Positions 34,529-41,660 of a DNA stretch of 64,000 nt are shown one piece after another. Under the pieces are notes generated by a model, which was not told the DNA's origin, searched no databases, and saw only the letters and a list, made by a program, of their open reading frames with translations. The stretch is from positions 1 through 64,000 of the forward strand of contig JAFYAU010000022.1 in the NCBI GenBank assembly GCA_017540565.1. The letters run 5' to 3'. Every line of letters begins with the position of its first letter. The stretch's first letter is position 1. The DNA is from Oscillospiraceae bacterium. Lineage in GTDB: Bacteria; Bacillota; Clostridia; Oscillospirales; Oscillospiraceae. The position numbers and the translations under genes were made by a program.

Positions 34529-35575
34529 TTATTCGTCGCCGGGCAGCGTAAAACCGCCGCTGAGGAGCCATCCGAGCCCCTGGGCGATATAGGCAAGCTT
34601 TGAAGAGACCTGGGTGTAATCCATGCGGGTGGGCCCGACCACCCCGATGATGCCCTGCATGTCGTCCCCGACGTTGTAGCGGGCTACGACGACGCTGCTG
34701 TCCTTCAGTTCCTCGGCCAGATTCTCCGGCCCGATTGTGATCCGGGCGCTTCCTGCCGCGTCGGGGGCAGGGAGTTTCAACAGTTCGGCATCGTCGGACA
34801 GGTAGCGGATGATCTTCTGGGCCTTGTCAGTATCCTTGAACTCCGGCAGATCGAGCAGATGGGACGTGCCGGTCAGGAAGGAGTCGTGCGCTCTGGATGC
34901 CGTCAGGATCTCGATCGTGAAGCCCACGGCAATGGCGACCAGCCCGAGACTGTCATCGATGGAGCGTTCCGCCGAAACGATAAGCTCCGGAGTGATATCC
35001 CTCTCGCCGATGCCCGTGAAGCGGGCGTTGAGCACGGATCCGAGCCTAGTCAGCTGGTCGGCCCTGATCTCATAGTGGAGACGCACCAGCTTGTTCTTGA
35101 CGCTGTCGTCCGACAGCATCGCGACAAGGATGAACGTGTGCGCGTCAATGGTGACGATGGCGAACCGTTCCACGGTGCATTCCTTCACCTTGGCAGTCAG
35201 GGCGTAGGCTGGGTAGTTGGTGAGCTGGGAGGTGAGCTTGCCCGCCTCGGATATGATCCGGTCCAGCTGCTGCACCTTGCTCCGCAGCGCGCGGTTGATC
35301 ATCTCCGTTTCTTCCAGGCTCAGCCGCTGCTGCTCCATCAACTCGTTCACATACACACGGTATCCGAGCGGCGTGGGGATGCGGCCGGCGGAGGTATGGG
35401 GCTGTTCGAGAAGCCCCATCTGTTCCAGCGCAACCATTTCGTTGCGGATGGTGGCGGAGGACACCTGGAACCCGCAGGATTCAGCCACGGCTTTTGAGCC
35501 GACGGGTTCGGCTGTCTGTATATAGCGGTCCACTACGGTTCGGAGTATCCGCTTTTTACGATCACTCAGTTCCAT
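34529..35575 (-). CDS. hrcA: Heat-inducible transcription repressor HrcA
   Basis: A 348-residue repressor of class I heat-shock genes that binds CIRCE and needs GroEL for activity. The winged-helix N-domain ('RKKRILRTVVDRYIQTAEPVGSKAVAE', 'SSATIRNEMVALEQMGLLEQPHTSAGRIPT') and the GAF-like domain with C-terminal 'VVGPTRMDYTQV' are clear. The ATG at 35575 is behind GGGGAG; an upstream frame overlaps the CIRCE element. First gene of the operon, thus autoregulated. Confidence 0.97.
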   Translation of the reverse strand: MELSDRKKRILRTVVDRYIQTAEPVGSKAVAESCGFQVSSATIRNEMVALEQMGLLEQPHTSAGRIPTPLGYRVYVNELMEQQRLSLEETEMINRALRSKVQQLDRIISEAGKLTSQLTNYPAYALTAKVKECTVERFAIVTIDAHTFILVAMLSDDSVKNKLVRLHYEIRADQLTRLGSVLNARFTGIGERDITPELIVSAERSIDDSLGLVAIAVGFTIEILTASRAHDSFLTGTSHLLDLPEFKDTDKAQKIIRYLSDDAELLKLPAPDAAGSARITIGPENLAEELKDSSVVVARYNVGDDMQGIIGVVGPTRMDYTQVSSKLAYIAQGLGWLLSGGFTLPGDE

Positions 35576-35607
35576 AATAAACTCCCCGGAAGTACGGTCC
35601 GACATGT

Positions 35608-35634
35608 TTAGCACTCTTACTTCCCGAGTGCTAA
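35608..35634. promoter_or_regulatory. CIRCE operator (HrcA binding site)
   Basis: A perfect TTAGCACTC (35608-35616), nine-base spacer and GAGTGCTAA (35626-35634), exactly the consensus. It lies just downstream of the hrcA -10 box. No other CIRCE was seen in the window. Confidence 0.99.
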
Positions 35635-35638
35635 ACAT

Positions 35639-35667
35639 AATGTACCACTATGTGTTGGCACTGTCAA
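35639..35667 (-). promoter_or_regulatory. Promoter of the hrcA-grpE-dnaK-dnaJ operon
   Basis: TTGACA (35662-35667), 17 bases, TACATT (35639-35644) on the minus strand, with the CIRCE element starting four bases past the -10 box. A sigma-A promoter repressed by HrcA. Confidence 0.9.
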
Positions 35668-35710
35668 GTCCGGAGTGACAAGTTTTAAAAATGTTCACAC
35701 TTGAAAACGA

Positions 35711-35734
35711 CCCCCGTCCGCGGGCGGACGGGGG
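35711..35734 (-). terminator. Terminator of the ribU gene
   Basis: CCCCCGTCCG (35711-35720) and CGGACGGGGG (35725-35734) form a perfect 10-bp stem with a 4-base loop, followed on the minus strand by TCGTTTTC. Confidence 0.88.
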
Positions 35735-35778
35735 CCGGAGAAAACGGTCTCACAGGGTATTGTGCAAGAAGGCGGTCT

Positions 35779-36504
35779 TCAGGTTTTGGCGCCTTTTCTG
35801 AAAAGGACGGGGCCAAGCCGCTTGTAAAGCAGGAAGGTCAGCAGGGACACCACGATGCCCTTCAGCAGATTGAAGGGCACGACGGCGAAGAGGACCAGGG
35901 TGGAAACGCTGTTGATGGCGGGATTCACCTTGGTGCCCATGCCGATGATGACCTCCATGGGCATCCCGAACAGTTCGGCGAACTTGGGGAGCAGATAGAC
36001 GGCGTTGAACAGGCTGCCGAACACCGTCATTACCAGAGTGCCGACGGCCATGCCGGCTATAGCGCTCTTCTTCGTCTTGTTGATATGGTAGATGATGGAG
36101 GCGGGCAGGACCAGCGTGCAGCCGACGACAAAGTTGGCAAAATCGCCCACGAAGGCAGTGGATGTGCCTTTCAGCAGAAGCTTCAGGATTACTTTCACCA
36201 GTTCGCAGATCACGCCGGCCGTGGGTCCCAGATAGAAGGAGCAGAGCAGTACGGGAAGTTCGCTCAGATCCAGTTTGTAAAAGCTGGGGGCAAAGAACAG
36301 GGGGATCTCCAGCAGCATGAGGACCGCAGCGACGGCGGAGAACAGCGCGGTGAATACCACGCGGCGGGTGCCGGTCGCCTTGACGGCCGAATGGCACAGA
36401 AAGCGCTGGGCCAGCCAGGCGATGAGGGCGATGCCTACGATGATGGCGATACACACCAGAAGGAAAGAAAGGTTTTCTTTTGCGGATGAGATCAGGTCGT
36501 TCAT
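35779..36504 (-). CDS. ribU: ECF transporter substrate-binding component, riboflavin-type (RibU)
   Basis: A 241-residue integral membrane protein with about six helices, of the ECF S-component type. Visible family segments are 'RVVFTALFSAVAAVLMLLEIPLFF', 'YKLDLSELPVLLCSFYLGPTAGVICELVKVILK' and 'ADFANFVVGC'-like (VGDFANFVVGC). It would bind riboflavin and hand it to a shared EcfAA'T module, whose genes are not here. The FMN riboswitch directly upstream supports the substrate. The ATG at 36504 is behind TGGAGG; an upstream start would lie in the terminator of the riboswitch. The protein has a longer N-terminal helix (about 10-30) than a minimal RibU. Confidence 0.93.
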   Translation of the reverse strand: MNDLISSAKENLSFLLVCIAIIVGIALIAWLAQRFLCHSAVKATGTRRVVFTALFSAVAAVLMLLEIPLFFAPSFYKLDLSELPVLLCSFYLGPTAGVICELVKVILKLLLKGTSTAFVGDFANFVVGCTLVLPASIIYHINKTKKSAIAGMAVGTLVMTVFGSLFNAVYLLPKFAELFGMPMEVIIGMGTKVNPAINSVSTLVLFAVVPFNLLKGIVVSLLTFLLYKRLGPVLFRKGAKT

Positions 36505-36517
36505 ACATATTCCTCCA

Positions 36518-36547
36518 AAAAACAAAAAATGCCCGGAACTTCCGGGC
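36518..36547 (-). terminator. Intrinsic terminator of the FMN riboswitch
   Basis: GCCCGGA (36531-36537) and TCCGGGC (36541-36547) form a short stem, followed on the minus strand by ATTTTTTGTTTTTT. It sits between the aptamer and the ribU start codon and is the expected off-state at high FMN. Confidence 0.9.
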
Positions 36548-36582
36548 GCAGAGAGATATGGAGAAAGACAATATAAAGAATC

Positions 36583-36692
36583 ATCTTCTTCCATCCAGAC
36601 TGTAACTGTCGGTACCGGAGTCTCACCGGTTCAGCACCCATGGCGCTCGCGGACTGTACCGCCGATCGGGAATTTCACCCTGCCCTGAAGAC
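36583..36692 (-). ncRNA. FMN riboswitch (RFN element)
   Basis: On the minus strand the conserved blocks occur in order: CTTCAGGGCAGGGTGAAATT, CCCGATCGGCGGT, AGTCCGCGAGC, GAACCGGTGAGACTCCGGT, ACCGACAGT, and the closing CTGGATGGAAGAAG. These form the six-helix junction that binds FMN. A terminator follows before ribU, so control is by transcription attenuation. Confidence 0.98.
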
Positions 36693-36698
36693 AATTGA

Positions 36699-36728
36699 AT
36701 TATACACCCTGTTCTGACGGGATGGCAA
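36699..36728 (-). promoter_or_regulatory. Promoter of the ribU transcript
   Basis: TTGCCA (36723-36728), 18 bases, TATAAT (36699-36704) on the minus strand, placing the transcript start a few bases ahead of the aptamer. Confidence 0.78.
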
Positions 36729-36827
36729 GCGGTTTTTCGACGAAAAAGAAACCGGCGCACGGGACCATATTCGTAAGAAACAGACAAACGTCCGAGAACG
36801 TTGCTTCCGCATGCGCAAAAATGAGAA

Positions 36828-36859
36828 AGGCGGGGCCGTCCCGAAAGAAGGCTCCGCCT
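36828..36859 (-). terminator. Terminator of the topoisomerase IV-to-fumarase gene run
   Basis: AGGCGGGGCC (36828-36837) pairs with GGCTCCGCCT (36850-36859) with one G-T pair. The minus-strand tail is TTCTCATTTTTG. It lies 37 bases past the fumarase beta stop codon. Confidence 0.82.
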
Positions 36860-36895
36860 CTGTTTCATACTGCGGCAAAGCAGCGCACCGCCACT

Positions 36896-37429
36896 TTATG
36901 CGCGCTCGAAGATGTCTCCTCCGGTGCTGTCCACCGCGACGATAAGGGGCAGGCGGTCGACGGTGAGGCGCTTGACGGATTCGCATCCGAGTTCAGGGAA
37001 GGCGATCTCCTCCGCTGCCGTAATGTGCCGGGCGATAAGCGCACCTGCGCCGCCCACGGCGCACAGGTAGACGGCCCCAGATTCCCGGATGGCCTGTTTC
37101 ACGCCCTCGTCGCGTTCTCCCTTTCCGATGGTTGCGGCCACGCCCAGACGATACAGCCGCGGGGCAAAGCCGTCCATCCGGGCGGAAGTGGTGGGGCCGC
37201 AGGAACCTACAGCCATCCCCCCGTGACCGGGGGTGGGGCCGGCATAATAGATGACGGCGTCACGGAGAGGAAAGGGCAGTTCCTTCCCTTCATCCAGCAG
37301 GCGGAACAGTTCCTTGTGCGCGGCGTCACGGGAGGTGTACACCGTTCCCGTGAGAAAGACTCTGTCACCTGCGGAGAGACCGGGAATGGCATCGCGCAGG
37401 GCATCGGTGGTCAGCTCAAATTCTCTCAT
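36896..37429 (-). CDS. Class I fumarase / L-tartrate dehydratase beta subunit (orphan)
   Basis: A 177-residue Fe-S hydro-lyase beta subunit. Signature segments are 'GDRVFLTGTVYTSRDAAHKEL', 'IYYAGPTP' and 'VGSCGPTTSARMD', then 'AVGGAGALIARHI'. This half binds substrate and works with an alpha subunit that carries the 4Fe-4S cluster. No alpha-subunit gene lies next to it in this window, which is unusual since the two are normally adjacent. The ATG at 37429 overlaps the upstream DivIVA-like gene by 14 bases, indicating coupled translation. Fumarase and tartrate dehydratase cannot be told apart by sequence alone. Confidence 0.88.
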   Translation of the reverse strand: MREFELTTDALRDAIPGLSAGDRVFLTGTVYTSRDAAHKELFRLLDEGKELPFPLRDAVIYYAGPTPGHGGMAVGSCGPTTSARMDGFAPRLYRLGVAATIGKGERDEGVKQAIRESGAVYLCAVGGAGALIARHITAAEEIAFPELGCESVKRLTVDRLPLIVAVDSTGGDIFERA

Positions 37430-37991
37430 GGCGCCGGATCTCCACGATGCGCCTCTTTGTTGGGGCGCCCTCCGCCGCAGAAGCCGCAGGTTCCTCCGGA
37501 ACGTCTTCTGCGGGCGTGTCGTCTCCCGGCTGCTCGCAGACGTCCTCTTCCGCTTCGGGGGCAGCATCTTCCGCAGGTACGGGATCAGCCGGCGTGTCGT
37601 CCTCAGGGAAACGGGGCTCTTCAAATAGTTCCGTTTCCTCTTCCGGTTCCGGCAACTCCGCGTCTTCGCCGGGAACCTCCTTTGTCCGGCCGTCAAAAGT
37701 ACCGGAGAGAGCGTTGAGCTCCGCGAGGGAGGAACGTACGGCCTGCTGCATGCCGCGGCAGGTCTCTTCGGCCGCGGCCGCCCGCTGCCTCGCTTCCGCC
37801 AGTTCAGCCCGCAGGGTTTCGTTTTCCTTCTGCGCGTCGGCAAGCGCCTGCCGGACCTCTTCCAGCTGAGCTTCCAGTCCGGCGGCCTGGTCGGAGAGGG
37901 CTTCCTTCTGCTTCGCCTGATCCGTGATATAGGATACCACGTCCCTCCGGTTGAAACCGGAAAACAGCGCTGACTTGAATCGATTGCTCAT
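37416..37991 (-). CDS. DivIVA-like coiled-coil protein
   Basis: A 191-residue protein. The N-terminus (FKSALFSGFNRRDVVSYI) resembles the membrane-binding start of DivIVA/GpsB proteins. It runs into a coiled coil from about 25 to 95 with heptads of Ala, Leu and Glu. The last half is a disordered, very acidic Glu/Pro-rich segment, ending in basic residues (KRRIVEIRRHERI). DivIVA-like proteins mark poles or septa; here that role is inferred from the N-terminal motif. Starts at ATGA overlapping the upstream gene. Confidence 0.65.
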   Translation of the reverse strand: MSNRFKSALFSGFNRRDVVSYITDQAKQKEALSDQAAGLEAQLEEVRQALADAQKENETLRAELAEARQRAAAAEETCRGMQQAVRSSLAELNALSGTFDGRTKEVPGEDAELPEPEEETELFEEPRFPEDDTPADPVPAEDAAPEAEEDVCEQPGDDTPAEDVPEEPAASAAEGAPTKRRIVEIRRHERI

Positions 37992-39355
37992 GGCGTTTCC
38001 TCCTGTTCTGATTCATCGGACGGTATCTGTCCGCTTTCGTTTTCTTCACCGGCTCCGTTCCCGCTGTCCGTTTCCGGTTCTCCGTCCGGAGTCTGGTCGT
38101 CCGGCAGGACCGTGGTTTCCTCACCCTCGGGAGATTCCGTGCCGCCGGGCGGAGCCGTTTCCTCTTCCGGTTCGTCCGGCGCGGGCACGCTGTCATCACC
38201 GCACGGGACGGGGACGGAACCCTCTTCTCTCGGAAGAACGTATCTGTCGGGACAGGCCGGATACTCCTCGGCGTCCCAGAAGTACTGGTCGGATGCCATC
38301 GCTTCGTCACTGAGCAGCAGGGAACCGTCCTCCGGGGCCGTCCTGACGCCCGTGGGATCGGCATGGTACCATTTTCCTTCGCAGCTCACGATATTCCACC
38401 ATGCGTTCTCGCCGTTGTGCCAGCCCTCGACCACATAGCAGCCGATGTTCAGCCAGTCGCACAGGGCTTTCAGGGAAAGCGCCGCACTCCGCCGTGTGCC
38501 GGTATGGGTGACGAGAAATCCGTAGACGGAGTCGGAGATCACGCTCGAGGGAGCGGGCAGGAGCGTTGCGTCGCTGTTCTGTTCAGCAATCAGCGTCTGG
38601 ATCACGCCGTAGTCATCGGTATTGCCCGTCCGGCCGGCGATGTCGTCCGCCCGGGCGATCGTCCGGGCGCGCATATCGTCCATGACGGTGGAGTTGTACG
38701 GCCAGAGGAACTTCAGTTCCACAATGCGGTCTCCGACGGCGTCAGGATAGCAGACCACGTCAAGGTCCGGTTCCAGCACCGCATCCAGAGGAGACCGGCG
38801 GAACAGATAGGATATTCGGTCGGCGAGGTAGTCCGCCGTGAGTTCGTCCAGCGCAGTGCGGAATACCAGGGAGCCGTTGAAGTCCGTGAGACAGGACTGC
38901 AGACGGGAATCCATATAGCGCAGGGAGGATACGGTGAACATATCGCTGATGTCCTCCGCCTCGCGCTTGTACGTGACGGATACCTGTACGTTGCAGTAGG
39001 CCACGATGGGGGTCAGCCGGCAGGAGATATAGTAGACGGCGTATGCTCCGAGCGGGGTCTCGAGAGCCACGGAGCGGCACACGTCCATTAGCTCCTCCTC
39101 CCTTGCAGCAATGTCCTCGGGGAGAGGGATGCGGAAGACGGCATCCGTCTTTTCCTGCGCGACCATGTACTGCACCGCCTGGGCGAAAGCCTCGTTGCTG
39201 TCCAGAACGGGCGTGTCCTCGGAACTGGCCGGCTCTTCGCTGTGGCGGGAGGCGTACGGTTCGATAACGGTGACCTCCCCGTCCAGAATGGAGCCGCAGC
39301 CGGACGCGGTGAGAAGCAGAAGCAGGCAGAGAAGCGCGAGGAATACGCGTTTCAT
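37988..39355 (-). CDS. Transglutaminase-like lipoprotein, probably inactive
   Basis: A 455-residue exported lipoprotein with a signal peptide ending in the lipobox TASGC (Cys20). The region about 278-340 resembles a transglutaminase-like core ('RRSAALSLKALCDWLNIGCYVVEGW', 'NAWWNIVSCEGKWYHADPTG'). The expected catalytic Cys in G-x-C is replaced (GTRRS), and the His of HAW is Asn (NAWW); only the Asp (HADPTG, Asp333) remains. The last 80 residues are disordered and rich in Pro, Glu and Thr. It follows the topoisomerase IV genes and overlaps the DivIVA-like gene at ATGA. Confidence 0.66.
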   Translation of the reverse strand: MKRVFLALLCLLLLLTASGCGSILDGEVTVIEPYASRHSEEPASSEDTPVLDSNEAFAQAVQYMVAQEKTDAVFRIPLPEDIAAREEELMDVCRSVALETPLGAYAVYYISCRLTPIVAYCNVQVSVTYKREAEDISDMFTVSSLRYMDSRLQSCLTDFNGSLVFRTALDELTADYLADRISYLFRRSPLDAVLEPDLDVVCYPDAVGDRIVELKFLWPYNSTVMDDMRARTIARADDIAGRTGNTDDYGVIQTLIAEQNSDATLLPAPSSVISDSVYGFLVTHTGTRRSAALSLKALCDWLNIGCYVVEGWHNGENAWWNIVSCEGKWYHADPTGVRTAPEDGSLLLSDEAMASDQYFWDAEEYPACPDRYVLPREEGSVPVPCGDDSVPAPDEPEEETAPPGGTESPEGEETTVLPDDQTPDGEPETDSGNGAGEENESGQIPSDESEQEETP

Positions 39356-39393
39356 GCGCGCATCACCATTTCCTTTCCGCCGGGAGTCCGGCA

Positions 39394-41634
39394 TCAAAAC
39401 AGATTCATCTGCTGTTCTTCCGTGTCCTCCTGCTTCAGAAGGGCGCCCGCGGCGGGAATGCTCCTTACGCGGTAACGGGAGATGTTGCGGATGGGGGAAT
39501 CCTTCAGGAGTTCCGCCCGGTCGAGCCTGTACTTCTTCTTGAGCGTCACCACCGCGACGCCCTGCGTGGAGCGGGTCGTCTTCAGCGGGATCAGGGAGGA
39601 GTTCACGATAAGGGCGCGCCCCTCGTCCGTGTAGGCGGCCAGATCAAGATCACCCTGGAGCAGCAGGACGCTGCGCAGGGGAGATTTGTCACTGTAGGCG
39701 CCGGTCAGTTTGCGCCGGTTGGTCTTGGTGACGTAGCCCTCCAGAGGCACCCGGGCAGCCTTGCCGTTTTCATAGAAGAAGACCAGCTGGCCGGAATAGT
39801 CCCCGGGGAGGATCATGCACAGAACGGATTCTCCCTCGTCCATGCCAAGCGCGGAGGGAAGATACGTGCCCAGGGCGGAAGCTTTGGTGGATTCAAAGTC
39901 CGCAGCACGTGTCTTGTAAACCTGGCATTTGTCGGTGAACACGAGCATCTCGGAGGTGTTGTCCGCCTCAAAGGTCTGCATCAGGGAGTCGTTTTCCTTG
40001 TATTTCTGTTCGCTGCTCATGCGCAGCGACTGTGCCGTGATCTTCTTGAAGTAGCCTTCGCGGGACAGGAACAGGGTCACGGGGAAACTCTCCGGACCTT
40101 CATCTTCCTCGTCGACCTCGACCATGTCTTCATAAACGATGGAAGTGCGGCGGGGCTCGCCGTACTTTTTTATGACCTGCTTCAGCTCGGCGACCATGGC
40201 GCTGCGGATGCGGCGCCTGCTGTTCACCATGTCCTCGAGGTCGGCGATCTGCTTTTCCAGTTCGTCCAGTTCCGCCGTGCGTTTCAGGATGTATTCGCGG
40301 TTGATGTTGCGGAGCTTGATCTCCGCCACATATTCCGCCTGGATCTCGTCGATGCCGAAGCCGATCATCAGGTTCGGCACCACGTCCGCTTCGGCCTCGG
40401 TGTTTCGAATAATGGCTATGGCCTTGTCAATGTCGAGGAGGATCTTCTGCAGGCCTTCCAGAAGGTGCAGCTTGTCCTTCTTTCCCGACAGTTCGTGGTA
40501 GGTGCGGCGCTTGATGCACTCGGCGCGCCATGCGCACCATTCCTGCAGAAGCTCCTTCACACCCATGACTCGCGGGGTTCCTGCGATCAGCACGTTGAAG
40601 TTGCAGGGATAGCTGTCCATCAGAGTGGTCAGCTTGAACAGTTTTGCCATCACCTTGTCCGGATCTGCGCCGCGCTTCAGGTCAATGGCAATCTTCAGGC
40701 CGGACAGATCCGTCTCGTCCCGTGTATCCGCGATCTCCTTGAGCTTGCCTGCCTTCACAAGTTCCGCGATCTTGTCGATGACCGCTTCGGCGGTGGTGGT
40801 GTAGGGGATCTCATAGACTTCGATCAGATTGCCTTCCTTCACGTAGCGCCACTTGCTGCGGACGCGGAAGCTGCCCTTGCCGGTGCGGTAGATCTCCGCC
40901 ATCTCGTCTACGTTGAAGATCAGCTCGCCGCCGGTCGGGAAGTCCGGAGCGGGCAGCGTGGTCATGATGTCGTGATTCGGGTCGTTCAGAAGGTCGATGG
41001 TTGTCTGGCACACCTCGCTGAGATTGAAGCCGCAGATATTGCAGGCCATGCCGACAGCGATGCCGATGTTGGAATTCACCAGAATATTGGGGAAGGTGGT
41101 GGGCAGCAGCGACGGCTCCATCATAGTGCCGTCATAGTTTTCCACCATTTCGACCGTATCCTTGTCGATCTCACCGAACAGCTCCCTGCAGATGTCCGAG
41201 AGCTTGGCCTCCGTGTAGCGGGAGGCGGCATAGGACATGTCGCGGGAGTACACCTTGCCGAAGTTGCCTTTGCTGTCCACGAACGGAGTGAGCAGGGCGC
41301 CGTACCCCTTGGACAGACGTACCATCGTCTCATAGATCGCAGCGTCGCCGTGAGGGTTGAGACGCATGGTGCTTCCCACGATATTGGCACTTTTCGTGCG
41401 CCCGCCGGTCAGCAGGCCCATCTTGTACATGGAGTACAGCAGCTTGCGATGGCTGGGCTTGAATCCGTCGATCTCCGGGATGGCCCGGGAGACGATAACG
41501 CTCATCGCATAGGGCATGTAGTTGCTTTCCAGCGTCTCAGTGATGGCCTGCTCCGTCACTTCGGCCTGAAGGCCCATCACGTTGGGATTGTTTTTGTTCT
41601 GAGGAGCTTCGCGCTCTTTTTTCTTCTTTGCCAT
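39394..41634 (-). CDS. parC: DNA topoisomerase IV subunit A (gyrase A-like)
   Basis: A 746-residue type IIA topoisomerase breakage-reunion subunit. It has the winged-helix/tower region with the catalytic Tyr in 'SAARYTEAKLSDICRELFGEIDKD'-type context (ASRYTEAKL), 'EIDGFKPSHRKLLYSMYKMGL' near the start, and a C-terminal beta-pinwheel without a clear GyrA box (QRRGGKG). This favours a decatenase (topoisomerase IV) over gyrase. The ATG at 41634 has GGAGGATC upstream; an earlier ATG at 41664 adds ten residues. It follows the B subunit by 26 bases. Confidence 0.85.
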   Translation of the reverse strand: MAKKKKEREAPQNKNNPNVMGLQAEVTEQAITETLESNYMPYAMSVIVSRAIPEIDGFKPSHRKLLYSMYKMGLLTGGRTKSANIVGSTMRLNPHGDAAIYETMVRLSKGYGALLTPFVDSKGNFGKVYSRDMSYAASRYTEAKLSDICRELFGEIDKDTVEMVENYDGTMMEPSLLPTTFPNILVNSNIGIAVGMACNICGFNLSEVCQTTIDLLNDPNHDIMTTLPAPDFPTGGELIFNVDEMAEIYRTGKGSFRVRSKWRYVKEGNLIEVYEIPYTTTAEAVIDKIAELVKAGKLKEIADTRDETDLSGLKIAIDLKRGADPDKVMAKLFKLTTLMDSYPCNFNVLIAGTPRVMGVKELLQEWCAWRAECIKRRTYHELSGKKDKLHLLEGLQKILLDIDKAIAIIRNTEAEADVVPNLMIGFGIDEIQAEYVAEIKLRNINREYILKRTAELDELEKQIADLEDMVNSRRRIRSAMVAELKQVIKKYGEPRRTSIVYEDMVEVDEEDEGPESFPVTLFLSREGYFKKITAQSLRMSSEQKYKENDSLMQTFEADNTSEMLVFTDKCQVYKTRAADFESTKASALGTYLPSALGMDEGESVLCMILPGDYSGQLVFFYENGKAARVPLEGYVTKTNRRKLTGAYSDKSPLRSVLLLQGDLDLAAYTDEGRALIVNSSLIPLKTTRSTQGVAVVTLKKKYRLDRAELLKDSPIRNISRYRVRSIPAAGALLKQEDTEEQQMNLF

Positions 41635-41660
41635 GTCGGATCCTCCGGAGCGGAACTGTG

